Source: Enterobacter cancerogenus
Lineage (GTDB): Bacteria; Pseudomonadota; Gammaproteobacteria; Enterobacterales; Enterobacteriaceae
Direction: 5' to 3'
DNA length: 64,000 nt
Assembly: GCA_000773965.1 (NCBI GenBank)
Contig: JRUP01000014.1
Coordinates: 310,001 to 374,000 of the forward strand
Below the pieces are notes generated by a model. The model saw only the letters and a program-made list of their open reading frames with translations. It made no database searches and was not told where the DNA came from. The position numbers were made by a program, and so were the translations under genes. Below, one piece after another: positions 42,272 through 50,919 of the stretch; the first letter of the stretch is position 1; each line of letters starts with the position of its first letter.

Positions 42272-42475
42272 ATGGTCATCAAAGCTAAAAACCTGCAGGA
42301 CGCGGAAGAACTCCTGCATTCAGGTATCAGTAAAGTTGAACTGGCTTACGATATCGGCAGCGACGATTTTTTCCGCCTGGCTTCGCGGTGGTGTGACCGC
42401 GGTGCGCGTATAACCAAAGGCAACGAGCACTTTGTGGTACAGATCAAAGGCATGTCAATTCCGCCTAATCACTAA
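42272..42475 (+). CDS. Small protein of unknown function
   Basis: 67-residue product starting MVIKAKNLQDAEELLHSGIS and ending QIKGMSIPPNH. I chose the ATG at 42272, because the longer frame from 42107 runs through the AT-rich promoter region. The product looks soluble and folded (helix-rich start, SDDFFRLASRWCDRGARI, then FVVQIKGM), without signal or membrane segment. I do not recognise a characterised homologue. A predicted sigma-70 promoter precedes it and a large hairpin follows before the phosphopantetheinyl transferase gene. Confidence 0.7.
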   Translation: MVIKAKNLQDAEELLHSGISKVELAYDIGSDDFFRLASRWCDRGARITKGNEHFVVQIKGMSIPPNH

Positions 42476-42505
42476 ACGTGGGTGAGCCGCTTTGGCTTGC
42501 TCTTT

Positions 42506-42549
42506 TCACGGCTGACGGGTAAAAATAGCGTTTTAACCGTCAGCCGTGA
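42506..42549. repeat. Large perfect hairpin just before the PPTase start
   Basis: TCACGGCTGACGG (42506-42518) pairs perfectly with CCGTCAGCCGTGA (42537-42549), with five more A-T pairs beyond one mismatch. It ends six bases before the predicted ATG at 42556, where a ribosome site would be expected, so it may terminate the upstream transcript or restrict translation. Confidence 0.65.
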
Positions 42550-42555
42550 TGCTTA

Positions 42556-43281
42556 ATGTTTGCTTCTGAAATTCCCCTGGCACTGCCCCCCTCTCCGTTT
42601 ATTACCGCTGCGGCTATGACAAGCTCTCCGCTCCCTATTGCGTGGTGTGAATTTAATCAGCAGGCATGGCACAGCGATCTGCATCAACACTGGCAGCTCC
42701 CGCTACCACTGCCGCTACACAGTGCCGTCACTAAGCGTAAAGCTGAGCATTTAGCCAGTCGCTGGCTGGCACAGCAGATGCTGGCGCGCTTCGCGATGCC
42801 TGACTTTATCCTGCGTAATGCGCCCGATCGCTCGCCTGTATGGCCGGTGGGGATTCAGGCCTCACTCTCGCATTCGCAGCAAATGGCCGTCATCGCGGCA
42901 ACGCAGGCGCCCCTGTGTATAGGCGTTGATGTCGAGCAAGTGATGGCAGAACGGACCGCAGAGGAAACGGCGGAGATGCTGATGAGCCGTGCAGAGCGTC
43001 AACGGTTAACCGCCGCTGCACTGCCGTTTGCAGCGGCGGCCACTTTGCTGTTTTCACTGAAAGAGAGTGTCTATAAAGCGTTGTGGCCACGGTTGCATCA
43101 GCCGATGGATTTTCTGCAAGCGGAGTTGCTGGAGTGGGATTTGACGCAAGGCCGCGCCACGCTCGCGTTGACGCAGGACTTCTCACGCGATTTCAACGCC
43201 AACACTCGGCTGCAGGCGCACTTCTGGCGACGGGGCGACCGCGTTATCACGCTGATCGCGCATCCACTCAGCAATCCATAA
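42556..43281 (+). CDS. 4'-phosphopantetheinyl transferase (EntD-like)
   Basis: Transfers phosphopantetheine from CoA to carrier proteins, normally of non-ribosomal peptide or polyketide synthases. 241 residues with the EntD/Sfp signatures: GIQASLSHSQQ (P2-type), GVDVEQ (magnesium site) and FSLKESVYKALWP (W/FSxKES). The start is uncertain: the ATG at 42556 has no clear ribosome site and directly follows a hairpin; the ATG at 42616 (MTSSPLPIAWCEFNQQ) is an alternative. No synthetase or siderophore biosynthesis gene is in this window, so the carrier is unknown. Confidence 0.88.
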   Translation: MFASEIPLALPPSPFITAAAMTSSPLPIAWCEFNQQAWHSDLHQHWQLPLPLPLHSAVTKRKAEHLASRWLAQQMLARFAMPDFILRNAPDRSPVWPVGIQASLSHSQQMAVIAATQAPLCIGVDVEQVMAERTAEETAEMLMSRAERQRLTAAALPFAAAATLLFSLKESVYKALWPRLHQPMDFLQAELLEWDLTQGRATLALTQDFSRDFNANTRLQAHFWRRGDRVITLIAHPLSNP

Positions 43282-43312
43282 AAAAACCGGCTCAGAATCA
43301 ATCTAAGCCGGT
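43281..43312 (-). terminator. Rho-independent terminator of yojI
   Basis: On the minus strand, ACCGGCT/AGCCGGT with a 13-base loop is followed by seven T residues. It begins 125 bases after the yojI stop and lies directly at the end of the convergent PPTase gene. Confidence 0.75.
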
Positions 43313-43436
43313 GACAACACAAGACGACAGAAGTGTTCCAGGGAGACAGAGACGAGGAATCTCTGTTGAAACTCACCTTACTCGCCTGGCAACACCTTGC
43401 CCAATAAGGCTTTTTGCTAAGCTTTCCCGACAGATG

Positions 43437-45089
43437 TTAATGGCCGGTGTCGGTGCGCTTCACCGCATCTAGCGTGGCCATCTCACGTTCGTTACCGGTG
43501 AGTTCACTCAGCTGGCCTTCGCGCATCTCCAGCAAGCGGTCGGCGTGAATGAAGTAGTGATCATCATGGCTAATAGCAAACACGGTTTTGCCCGACGCCT
43601 GCAGCCAGGGCAGCAGTTCGCGGTAGAAGATGCGGCGGAAATGCGGGTCCTGATCGGCAGCCCACTCGTCCAGCAGCAAGATGTCGCGTTCCTCTGCCGC
43701 TGCCAGCAGCAACGCCAGTCGCTTGCTTTGCCCTTTAGAGAGCTGCAGATTCAGCACCTTATTGCCTTGCAGCTTCAGTTTATCCTGCATCTTCAGGCGT
43801 TCCAGCCACTGCTGCACCAGCCCAGGATTGGCTGGCTGACCGCCGTGACTGATCAGGCGATCAAACAAATGCACATCGGTAAACACCGCCGAGAAGTGTT
43901 TACGGTAAGCATCGAGGTTGTGCCAGTCGACCACTTTGCCATCCAGCAGCAAACTGCCCGATTGGGGCTGATAAAGCCCGGTCAGCAACATCGCCAGCGT
44001 TGACTTGCCACTGCCGTTACCCCCAATCAGGAACACTAACTCGCCGCGACGCAGCGTCAGATTAATCGGGCCAACCTGGAAACCGTGCTCACCATAATGG
44101 AAGCAGACATCACGCAGTTCCAGCGTTTGCCAGTCACTCACCTGCGGCAGTGCTTTGAACTGTGCATCATAAGGTGCGAGATCGAAGGTATTGATTTTGC
44201 GGAAGGCGACCTGCGCACTGAGCAAGGTCGGCAAGGCACCCACCGCCGCCAGTAACGGCGTGCGCAGGAACAGCAGCGTCAGTGAATAGGTGGCGGCCAC
44301 CGCCGTGTTCGCCCAACCCAGACCGTTAGCCATAAAGAACACAATGCCAATCGCGCCCAGCATCATGATATTTGACCAGTTAACCGCGCTGAGATGGAAG
44401 GTATCGGCACGAACGATATGATGACGATAGCTTGTGGCGTTTTCCTGATAGACGTTGTCGTAAATCAGTTGAGCGCGCTCGCGGTTGAGCTGTAGCTCTT
44501 TGCGTCCTTCAATAATGGTCTGGAAATCACGATAGAGATCGTCTTCGATTTCACGCAGCTTCGCCATGTGTTGATAAACGCGCGACACCAGCAGCCAGCC
44601 GCCGACCAGCGTGATCACTAACCACAGCGAGGTGATCAGCAGCATTTTAGGTGACAGCCACGCCAGATAGAGCGCGGAACCCAGGGTAATAATGATGCCC
44701 TGAATCAGTTCCGGGAGGCGGACAAAGGCGATGGTGATCGCGCGCACATCACTGGTGAGTCCCGCCAGCAGTTGCGCGTTACCTATCTGCTCAATGCGTT
44801 CGACGCGTGTATCGAGGATACGTTTGATGAATTCGCCGCGCAGGCGCCAGACAAAGTGATGACCAAGCTGAGTCAACGCCAGTTGCGATCCCAGCGTCAC
44901 GGCCATCAGCAGAAACAGCTGCCCCAAAAAACTCGGCAGCACAGAAATCGAGGTATTCACCGCGACGATCAGCTCGTTATTGATATAGGCGATTAAGCCG
45001 ATGCCGAGCGCGGCGCTTAACAGCGTAAGCAGAATGACACCAATAAAAGGCCAGCGATACTGGCGATAAACCACATGCAGCAATGCCAT
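43437..45089 (-). CDS. yojI: Peptide/multidrug ABC exporter YojI
   Basis: Half-size ABC exporter with fused membrane and ATPase domains; E. coli YojI exports microcin J25 and belongs with cyclic-peptide/siderophore exporters of the SyrD/PvdE type. I use the ATG at 45089 ([20 protein letters not shown]), as in E. coli, giving 550 residues; an upstream TTG adds eight. About six helices occupy the first 310 residues. Walker [10 protein letters not shown], signature-region [16 protein letters not shown] and Walker [14 protein letters not shown], with a Trp after the Glu as usual for YojI. Last gene of apbE-alkB-yojI. Confidence 0.94.
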   Translation of the reverse strand: MALLHVVYRQYRWPFIGVILLTLLSAALGIGLIAYINNELIVAVNTSISVLPSFLGQLFLLMAVTLGSQLALTQLGHHFVWRLRGEFIKRILDTRVERIEQIGNAQLLAGLTSDVRAITIAFVRLPELIQGIIITLGSALYLAWLSPKMLLITSLWLVITLVGGWLLVSRVYQHMAKLREIEDDLYRDFQTIIEGRKELQLNRERAQLIYDNVYQENATSYRHHIVRADTFHLSAVNWSNIMMLGAIGIVFFMANGLGWANTAVAATYSLTLLFLRTPLLAAVGALPTLLSAQVAFRKINTFDLAPYDAQFKALPQVSDWQTLELRDVCFHYGEHGFQVGPINLTLRRGELVFLIGGNGSGKSTLAMLLTGLYQPQSGSLLLDGKVVDWHNLDAYRKHFSAVFTDVHLFDRLISHGGQPANPGLVQQWLERLKMQDKLKLQGNKVLNLQLSKGQSKRLALLLAAAEERDILLLDEWAADQDPHFRRIFYRELLPWLQASGKTVFAISHDDHYFIHADRLLEMREGQLSELTGNEREMATLDAVKRTDTGH

Positions 45090-45174
45090 TAACAGATTCC
45101 GGAGGTCAACCAAGCAGCCTGCAGTTTAATGGCGCTCCGGATGATAGCAAGATTAATTCTCATTCACCGCGTCG

Positions 45175-45816
45175 TTAATGGGCGCGGCGGAAAGTGAGGT
45201 TGAAGCGAAAGGCACCTGCCGCCGGATGAATACCGGGTTTGAGCGGCAAAATGCCGTGATAGCGCAGGCGTGAAGGACCGCCCCACACCACGATATCGCC
45301 GTGCTCCAACAGCACCCGTTGCGTGGCATCACCGCGCTCAAAACCACCAAACTGGAACACCGCTGGCAGGCCTAATGACACTGAAACTATCGGCTGACGC
45401 AGATCCTTCTCGTCTTTATCCTGATGCAGCGTGAGTTTGGCACCGGGTTCGTAGCGATTGATTAAGCAGGCATCCGGGTTAAAGCCGGGGAATCCCGCTT
45501 CCTGCGCAGTTTGTTGCGCCAGCGTGCGAAACAGCGCAGGCATCGGCGGCCATTTGTGCCCACTGGCATTATCCTGCTCCGTGTATTGGTAGCCGCGCGA
45601 GTCCGTCGACCAGCCCAAATCGCCACAGTTGGTCATCGCCACCGACATGCGATGCCCGCCCGGCGTGATGCGGTGAGCAAAGGGATTTTGCCCGGCAATT
45701 TCATGTATCGCCGCCAGCAATACGTCCGCATCATCGCGCGCGCGGCGGCGTAAAATCACCGCCCCTTCCGCTAACGGTTCCTGCCATGGAGCTTCTTCAC
45801 TAAACAGATCCAGCAT
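45175..45816 (-). CDS. alkB: DNA oxidative demethylase AlkB
   Basis: Fe(II)/2-oxoglutarate dioxygenase that removes 1-methyladenine and 3-methylcytosine lesions from DNA. 213 residues; iron ligands H131, D133 (TLHQDKDE) and H187 (RYHGILPL), and 2-oxoglutarate arginines R204 and R210 (FRFNLTFRR), carry the same numbers as in E. coli. Substrate loop TDSRGYQYTEQD is kept. In E. coli it is co-transcribed with ada; here ada is absent and alkB follows apbE by 15 bases, so alkylation-induced control by Ada is not encoded locally. Confidence 0.97.
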   Translation of the reverse strand: MLDLFSEEAPWQEPLAEGAVILRRRARDDADVLLAAIHEIAGQNPFAHRITPGGHRMSVAMTNCGDLGWSTDSRGYQYTEQDNASGHKWPPMPALFRTLAQQTAQEAGFPGFNPDACLINRYEPGAKLTLHQDKDEKDLRQPIVSVSLGLPAVFQFGGFERGDATQRVLLEHGDIVVWGGPSRLRYHGILPLKPGIHPAAGAFRFNLTFRRAH

Positions 45817-45831
45817 CTGCGCCTCCTGCCG

Positions 45832-46872
45832 TTATTTGCTTTCCTGATCGATCAGGAAGGATTTGAACTGCGGTGACATCCAGTGTGTAAAGCCGTCACC
45901 CTGTTTGCTGATCAAATAAACCGCCAAATGTTCTTTCAACGCCAGTGCCTGGGCCCGCTCGCTGCCCAGCACCATCAACCCGGTATCCCAGCCATCGGCT
46001 TCCAGCGCGGTAGTCGCAATCACGGTGGCCGACACCAGTTTATGTTCGATGGGTCGTCCGGTCGCGGGATCGATCACGTGCGAAATACGTTTGCCGTCCA
46101 GTTCATAATAGTTGCGATAGCTGCCTGAGGTGCTGATACCGTGCCCCTGTAAGTCAACGCGCGCTTCGACGGCGTTTTCACGATCGGTGGGTTTCTGGAT
46201 CGCCACACGCCAGGGTTGGTTACTGGCATTCTGCCCACGGGTTAACACCGCGCCGCCCACCGACACCAGATAGTCGGTAATACCCTGCTGCTCCATCAGT
46301 CGTGCCAGGTGATCGGTGGCATATCCCTCCCCCATGGTCGAAAGATCGACATCCAGCGCGGGCAGATCTTTCTGCAACCACTGTCCGTCTACGCTCTGGA
46401 TCACATGCAGATGTTGTAAGCCGGTTTGCGCTTTCGCTGCATCAATCTGCGTCTGGCTCGGAGTGTGCACAGGCTGTTTGGTGGGCCCGAACCCCCACAA
46501 ATTGACCAGCGGGCCGACGGTGATATCCATCGCACCCTCGGTTTTATGACCGATGCGCAGAGCTTCAACTACGATATCCGCCATATCCGCGCTCACCGGC
46601 TGCGGCTGATCACCCTGATACTGGTTGAAGCGCGACAAAACTGAATCCTGCTTCCAGGTGGAGAGTTCATGATCATCACGATCAAGCTGCTGCTGAATAG
46701 CCTGCTGCAAAGCGGCCTGCCGTTGGGGATCGACGCCCGCCAGGCTGACGCGCCACTGGGTGCCCATGGTTTTCCCTTCCAGCACCAGTGCGCTACGGGA
46801 GGCCTGCTGGTCGCAGCCAAACAACGCGCTGGTCATAACACCAATTAGCAGAATATTCTTAATACTCATCAC
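45832..46872 (-). CDS. apbE: FAD:protein FMN transferase ApbE
   Basis: Lipoprotein that attaches FMN to threonine residues of target flavoproteins such as the Na+-NQR and Rnf subunits, on the periplasmic side. 346 residues with signal and lipobox SALFGC (lipidated C20). Motifs: GKTMGTQWRV, GAMDITVGPLVNLWGFGP, LDVDLSTMGEGYATDHLA, SVGGAVLTRG and SHVIDPATGRPI. Start at 46872; MSIKNILL two bases-codons later is an equivalent second ATG. First gene of apbE-alkB-yojI and upstream of two small ORFs on the other strand. Confidence 0.95.
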   Translation of the reverse strand: MMSIKNILLIGVMTSALFGCDQQASRSALVLEGKTMGTQWRVSLAGVDPQRQAALQQAIQQQLDRDDHELSTWKQDSVLSRFNQYQGDQPQPVSADMADIVVEALRIGHKTEGAMDITVGPLVNLWGFGPTKQPVHTPSQTQIDAAKAQTGLQHLHVIQSVDGQWLQKDLPALDVDLSTMGEGYATDHLARLMEQQGITDYLVSVGGAVLTRGQNASNQPWRVAIQKPTDRENAVEARVDLQGHGISTSGSYRNYYELDGKRISHVIDPATGRPIEHKLVSATVIATTALEADGWDTGLMVLGSERAQALALKEHLAVYLISKQGDGFTHWMSPQFKSFLIDQESK

Positions 46873-47008
46873 TTCCTCATCTGTAACTCATTAATTCATC
46901 CTGTTTCAAAGCATAAACCGCTTGTAAAACAGGCTAAAGCTGCTTGATGTTCATACCTGACTTGCACAGGATTGAGTGTTCAAGCCCCCAACCGCACAGG
47001 AGCGACAG

Positions 47009-47122
47009 ATGATTTTTATGATTCTCGCTGTATCCGCCGTTCTGTTCATCTTCGGGACTTTCCGCTGCTGGCAACACTATCGCCATCGCCTGATTCAGCA
47101 TTACCCCTCGCGCAAACGTTAA
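47009..47122 (+). CDS. Putative 37-residue single-span membrane protein
   Basis: Short open frame beginning MIFMILAVSAVLFIFGTF and ending RCWQHYRHRLIQHYPSRKR, with a good ribosome site AGGAGCGAC four bases ahead of the ATG. It has one hydrophobic segment at residues 2-18 and a strongly basic tail, a common layout of bacterial small membrane proteins. It lies in the gap between apbE and ompC, on the opposite strand to both. I do not recognise it. Existence is inferred from the ribosome site plus the amphipathic layout only. Confidence 0.55.
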   Translation: MIFMILAVSAVLFIFGTFRCWQHYRHRLIQHYPSRKR

Positions 47123-47268
47123 ATTTTTGCACCATGGATTGATGATATGCACCGCTTCAGCGCTGCCGGAGTGTAGCAAATCAGATTGAGGCCGCGTGGC
47201 GCTGAGAGCGGTGACCTGGCATGAATTCTGCACCGTTGAGACTGAGTTGAACATCAGCGAGGTGCAAA

Positions 47269-47421
47269 ATGGATAAGACAAAAACACAACAAACCTGGCA
47301 ACACTGGTTGCGCTTCTCCGCGTTTACGCTGGCAGGCGTCGCAATGGAAGGCAGTACACCCACTCCCCATACGTCGGTAGTGCCCGCGCCAAAAGCCAAA
47401 AAATGGCGCCCTGTATCGTAA
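47269..47421 (+). CDS. Putative 50-residue small protein
   Basis: Open frame starting MDKTKTQQTWQHWLRFSAFT and ending KAKKWRPVS, preceded by CGAGGTGCAAA. A short hydrophobic stretch (FSAFTLAGVAM, residues 16-26) is followed by a Pro/Thr-rich, basic tail. It is 146 bases after the 47009 frame on the same strand, and a weak hairpin follows (47444-47463). I do not recognise it. Coding potential rests on the ribosome site and low-complexity basic tail, so confidence is moderate. Confidence 0.5.
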   Translation: MDKTKTQQTWQHWLRFSAFTLAGVAMEGSTPTPHTSVVPAPKAKKWRPVS

Positions 47422-47443
47422 TCTCATCACTCAGCTCGCCCAG

Positions 47444-47463
47444 GCCCGGATGGTCATCCGGGC
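47444..47463 (+). terminator. Weak terminator-like hairpin after the 47269 frame
   Basis: Perfect 9-bp stem GCCCGGATG/CATCCGGGC with a two-base apex, 23 bases after the small ORF. The following GTCTTCCT is only partly T-rich, so termination would be weak. Confidence 0.45.
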
Positions 47464-47678
47464 GTCTTCCTGCCTTACAGTGAAACAGAGACTCTTCTGC
47501 CGCTATCGGTCAGCTGTTAAAAAAGAAAATCCCTGAGAAGTTGCCAGCATAAAGGCAGTTTAAGGCTGCACAGATAATGTTGCTGGTCGACAGTGCCATT
47601 GTGCGAATACAGAGGAGGAAACAGGCAGAGGAGATCGTGGAGGTATGACAAAGTGCGTTAATGCGACTGATGCAGTAG

Positions 47679-47720
47679 CGGCGGCCCGGAGACCGCCGAG
47701 GGCGCACCGTGGCGCGCCCT
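47679..47720. repeat. Twin GC-rich hairpins downstream of ompC
   Basis: Two adjacent inverted repeats: CGGCGG/CCGCCG (47679-47698) and AGGGCGC/GCGCCCT (47699-47720), starting 14 bases after the ompC stop. No T-run follows on the minus strand. They may protect the 3' end of ompC mRNA or be remnants of a dispersed intergenic repeat. Confidence 0.5.
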
Positions 47721-47733
47721 ACCAAGCTGCAAC

Positions 47734-48834
47734 TTAGAACTGGTAAACCAGGCCCAGTGCCACAATGTCGTCGGTGTTGATGCCGGCTGCATTGGTGAAG
47801 TTGTTGTCGTCCAGCAGGTTGATCTGGTAATCAACATAGGTCGACATATTTTTGTTGAAGTAGTAAGTCGCACCCACATCAACATATTTTTTCAGGTTCT
47901 GATCGCCGTAGTTCTGCACGTTGCCGCGAGAAGAAACGAACGCCAGGGATGGGCGCAGACCGAAGTCGAACTGGTACTGTGCCACCAATTCCCAGTTATC
48001 CGCCGTATCCGCATAACCGTAAGAAGTTGCTTTGCTGGAGCCAAAGCGCGTCGCGTTGTACGAACGAGTGTACATCGCGGCCAGATAGACGTTGTTGGCG
48101 TCATATTTCAGGCCACCGGTGTAAGCAGAAGCTTTATCACCACGACCCAGGATAGCGCCGGTGTTCTGGTTGTTAGTACGGTCAGACTGGAACATCGCTG
48201 CACCGATACCGAAACCGGATCCGATGTCATAAGTGGTGCTCAGGCCGTAACCATCACCGTTCTCACCCAGCACATCACGGCCGCTAGAGGATTCAGTTGG
48301 GTTGTCATTTTTGCCCTGATACTGGACTGCAAAGTTCCAGCCATCCACCAGGCCAAAGAAGTTGGTGTTGCGGTAGGTCGCCATGCCGTTACCGCGCTGG
48401 AACATGTAGTTGTCCGCGCCGTAGGTATCGCCACCAAACTCTGGCAATACGTCAGTCCAGCCCGAAACATCATAGATTACGCCATAGTTACGACCGTAGT
48501 CGAAGGAGCCGGCATCACCGAATTTCAGCCCCGCAAAACCGACACGCGTAAAGCTGTTGGCGGTGCCTTCGTTTTCAGAGGTGTTAAGGGCAGCCTGGTA
48601 TTCCCACTGGCCGTAACCGGTCAGTTGGTCTGTGACCTGAGTTTCACCTTTGAAACCGAAACGCAGGTAAGACTGATCACCGTCTGAACCTGAGTTGTCA
48701 GAGAAATAGTGCAGACCATCGACTTTACCGTAGAGGTCTAATTTGTTGCCATCTTTGTTGTAAATTTCAGCTGCGCTTGCTGAACCTGCAACCAGCAATG
48801 CAGGGATCATCAGGGAGAGAACGCGACGTTTCAT
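47734..48834 (-). CDS. ompC: General porin OmpC (OmpC/OmpF family)
   Basis: Trimeric outer-membrane diffusion porin, 366 residues. Signal peptide [20 protein letters not shown] with cleavage before [19 protein letters not shown]. The constriction-loop L3 motif is [20 protein letters not shown], and the protein ends with the C-terminal Phe (VALGLVYQF) required for BAM assembly. The upstream region holds three OmpR boxes and the divergent MicF RNA, the arrangement of E. coli ompC, which supports ompC rather than ompF. It is the last feature on the left of the micF gap. Confidence 0.95.
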   Translation of the reverse strand: MKRRVLSLMIPALLVAGSASAAEIYNKDGNKLDLYGKVDGLHYFSDNSGSDGDQSYLRFGFKGETQVTDQLTGYGQWEYQAALNTSENEGTANSFTRVGFAGLKFGDAGSFDYGRNYGVIYDVSGWTDVLPEFGGDTYGADNYMFQRGNGMATYRNTNFFGLVDGWNFAVQYQGKNDNPTESSSGRDVLGENGDGYGLSTTYDIGSGFGIGAAMFQSDRTNNQNTGAILGRGDKASAYTGGLKYDANNVYLAAMYTRSYNATRFGSSKATSYGYADTADNWELVAQYQFDFGLRPSLAFVSSRGNVQNYGDQNLKKYVDVGATYYFNKNMSTYVDYQINLLDDNNFTNAAGINTDDIVALGLVYQF

Positions 48835-48915
48835 TTTATTACCCTCTTTAATGTGCCTTTATTTATGCCACTGCAAACTGAACGATTAAAAATTCAGCCG
48901 GCAAGCCATTGTTAT

Positions 48916-48921
48916 TTTATA
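48916..48921 (-). promoter_or_regulatory. Predicted ompC -10 element
   Basis: TATAAA on the minus strand, about 20 bases downstream of the OmpR boxes. The corresponding -35 is poor (TTTCGT), as expected of a promoter that depends on OmpR. Confidence 0.55.
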
Positions 48922-48940
48922 CGGGGCAATAATCCATCAC

Positions 48941-49002
48941 GAAAATGATACTAAATTTCCAAAAGTGTTTCATTGTATTTAATAGTTATTTCCAAATGTA
49001 AA
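48941..49002 (-). promoter_or_regulatory. Three tandem OmpR boxes (C3-C2-C1) of ompC
   Basis: Read on the minus strand: TTTACATTTGGAAATAACTA (49002-48983), TAAATACAATGAAACACTTT (48981-48962) and GGAAATTTAGTATCATTTTC (48960-48941). The first is very close to the E. coli C1 box. The 21-base spacing matches direct tandem binding of OmpR-P dimers. Confidence 0.85.
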
Positions 49003-49156
49003 TATCGTGGAACTAATAATCAGCACGGATCAACAAAGAATACAGCACATATTGGTAATCGATTATTTATACATTTAATAACAACAAGTTAAATTGACAC
49101 ACCCTGCCGCACTGAATGATAAAACTAAAGTCACTTCAGCGCATACAATTACTCCC

Positions 49157-49250
49157 GCTATCATCATTTATTTCATTATTCCCTTCATTCACCCCGAATG
49201 AGTTGTTTTACCCTAATTCCCGCCGGACATGTTTGTCCGGCATTTTTTTT
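49157..49250 (+). ncRNA. micF: MicF small regulatory RNA
   Basis: Hfq-dependent antisense RNA that represses ompF translation in E. coli. It lies divergent from ompC, as in E. coli. The 5' end GCTATCATCATTTATTTC matches the ompF-pairing region, the middle ACCCCGAATGAGTTG is recognisable, and the 94-nt RNA ends with a terminator stem GCCGGACA/TGTCCGGC (loop TGTT) plus eight T residues. E. coli MicF is 93 nt. I assigned the start from the alignment with E. coli; exact ends need mapping. The porin target in this organism is not visible here. Confidence 0.85.
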
Positions 49251-49744
49251 GCCAAAATGACTCATCCCCGCGTAATTTTAAGTAAAGTTAGTTGATTGGG
49301 TTAAATTAACACAATCTCTCCGGCGCATTATTAGCTATTTTTCGCACTTTTTGTTCAATCGATAGCCATCATTCTACAATGTTAATTTCTGTGCGTAATG
49401 AAGAATACTGGAATATGCACTGGCCCAGACTCTCTCCTATTAGCCTAAATGAGTCTTCTCTTATTCAATTGGTTAAGGCAAAGTGCAGCGCTGATTTATT
49501 ACCGATGATGATTTTATATTCATCCTTTTCCATCATGAAAATTCAATTTGCGACCGATTGTTCGCGGATGGAAGGCCGTTAAGGTGCCAGGAAAGTTCTG
49601 GAAAAGCGTCACGCCACGCCAAAACTCGGTAATATGCCTGCTTCTGGCGCTCATCTTTTCTGAACTCATCGGTTTTGAACAGCGGTGTGACGTCAGCTTT
49701 AATGCTAAACTTCGTCGCTTTGACGGCTATTGAAAAAGACTTTT
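49251..49744. other. AT-rich gap between micF and the MFS gene
   Basis: 494 bases with no credible gene. A frame at 49379-49582 and another at 49548-49733 lack ribosome sites and familiar sequence. The right end must carry the promoter of the MFS gene and perhaps of rcsDB; I did not find a convincing -35/-10 pair. Confidence 0.45.
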
Positions 49745-50899
49745 ATGACAGCACTGGACGCCGCACAGCACAATCATTTGCATCAGCGTGTCAACATGGG
49801 TACACGCATCGTCTTTCTGATCGCCGGACTTTGCATGTCGGCATGGGCGCCATTGGTGCCCTTTGCCAGCCAGCGTCTGGCACTGAGCGGCGCATCGTTA
49901 GGTGGGCTGCTGCTGTGTCTCGGTGTGGGATCGCTAGCAGCGATGCCGATTACCGGTGCGCTGATTGCCCGCGTGGGCGGCCGTCGGGTGATGTTATGTT
50001 CCACGTTAGTTGTGCTGGCGATCCTGCCACTGCTCACTCTGCTAAATGTGATGTGGTTGATGGCTGCGGCACTGATGATCTTCGGTGCCGGGTTAGGCAT
50101 GCTGGATGTCGCCATGAATGTGCAGGCCGTTGAAGTGGAGAAAGCGGCACGCAAGCCGATGATGTCGGGTTTCCATGGTTTCTTCAGCCTGGGTGGGATT
50201 ATTGGTGCCGGTAGCGTCAGTTTGTTGCTGGCCAGTGGCCTCTCTCCCCTGCATGCTGTCGCGGTGGTGATGGTGTTAATCGTGGTACTGCTGGTGATCA
50301 GCCTGCCAACGTTAATGACTGAACGGTTGCATCAGCCTGATCAACCCTGGCTGGTGATCCCACGCGGTTGGGTCGCTTTCCTGGGGTTACTGTGCTTCAT
50401 TCTGTTTTTGGCAGAAGGCGCGGTGCTTGACTGGAGCGCACTGCTGTTACTGCAAAATACAGAGATGGACGTAGCACATGCGGGATTGGGCTATGCCATC
50501 TTCTCCGTGGCGATGACAATTGGCCGTCTCACCGGTGATAAAGTCATTCAACGTTTTGGTCGCTATCCCGTCATGGTCACGGGTGCGTTAGCCGCTGCAG
50601 CGGGTATGACGCTGGCGGTGTTACTGCCGTGGCCACAGGTTGCACTGCTGGCTTTCCTGCTGGTGGGATTCGGCTTAGCCAACACCGTGCCAATGCTGTT
50701 TAATGCGGCCGGGAATCAACACGATATGCCGTCGAATCTGGCGATTTCTGCCATGACAACATTAGGCTATGCAGGTATTCTTTCAGGTCCGGCTCTAATC
50801 GGATTTATTTCCCAGTGGCTCAGTTTGAGTGGCGCATTTTTATTGATCGCCCTGCTGCTGCTGGCCGTTGCCGCCAGTGCTCGCCTGGTGGCGCGCTAA
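49745..50899 (+). CDS. MFS transporter, YbjJ-like
   Basis: Inner-membrane major facilitator protein of 384 residues with twelve predicted helices, similar in layout to E. coli YbjJ (MSAWAPLVPFASQRLALSGA in helix 1, GFHGFFSLGGIIGAGSVSLL in helix 5, NLAISAMTTLGYAGILSGPA in helix 11). Substrate unknown. Start ATG 49745; the TTG 15 bases earlier is an alternative and the ribosome site is weak. It sits between micF and rcsD, 20 bases ahead of rcsD, so it may be co-transcribed with rcsDB; in E. coli no gene lies here. Confidence 0.85.
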   Translation: MTALDAAQHNHLHQRVNMGTRIVFLIAGLCMSAWAPLVPFASQRLALSGASLGGLLLCLGVGSLAAMPITGALIARVGGRRVMLCSTLVVLAILPLLTLLNVMWLMAAALMIFGAGLGMLDVAMNVQAVEVEKAARKPMMSGFHGFFSLGGIIGAGSVSLLLASGLSPLHAVAVVMVLIVVLLVISLPTLMTERLHQPDQPWLVIPRGWVAFLGLLCFILFLAEGAVLDWSALLLLQNTEMDVAHAGLGYAIFSVAMTIGRLTGDKVIQRFGRYPVMVTGALAAAAGMTLAVLLPWPQVALLAFLLVGFGLANTVPMLFNAAGNQHDMPSNLAISAMTTLGYAGILSGPALIGFISQWLSLSGAFLLIALLLLAVAASARLVAR

Positions 50900-50919
50900 T
50901 CGCAGGATCCTGAGACACT

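Noticed and set aside
47510..47725. 71-codon minus-strand frame downstream of ompC
   Set aside because: Arises across GC-rich hairpins; no ribosome site and rich in Arg/Cys/Ser as in chance frames.
49379..49733. Two short plus-strand frames between micF and the MFS gene
   Set aside because: No ribosome sites, no recognisable sequence and AT-rich composition typical of an intergenic region.
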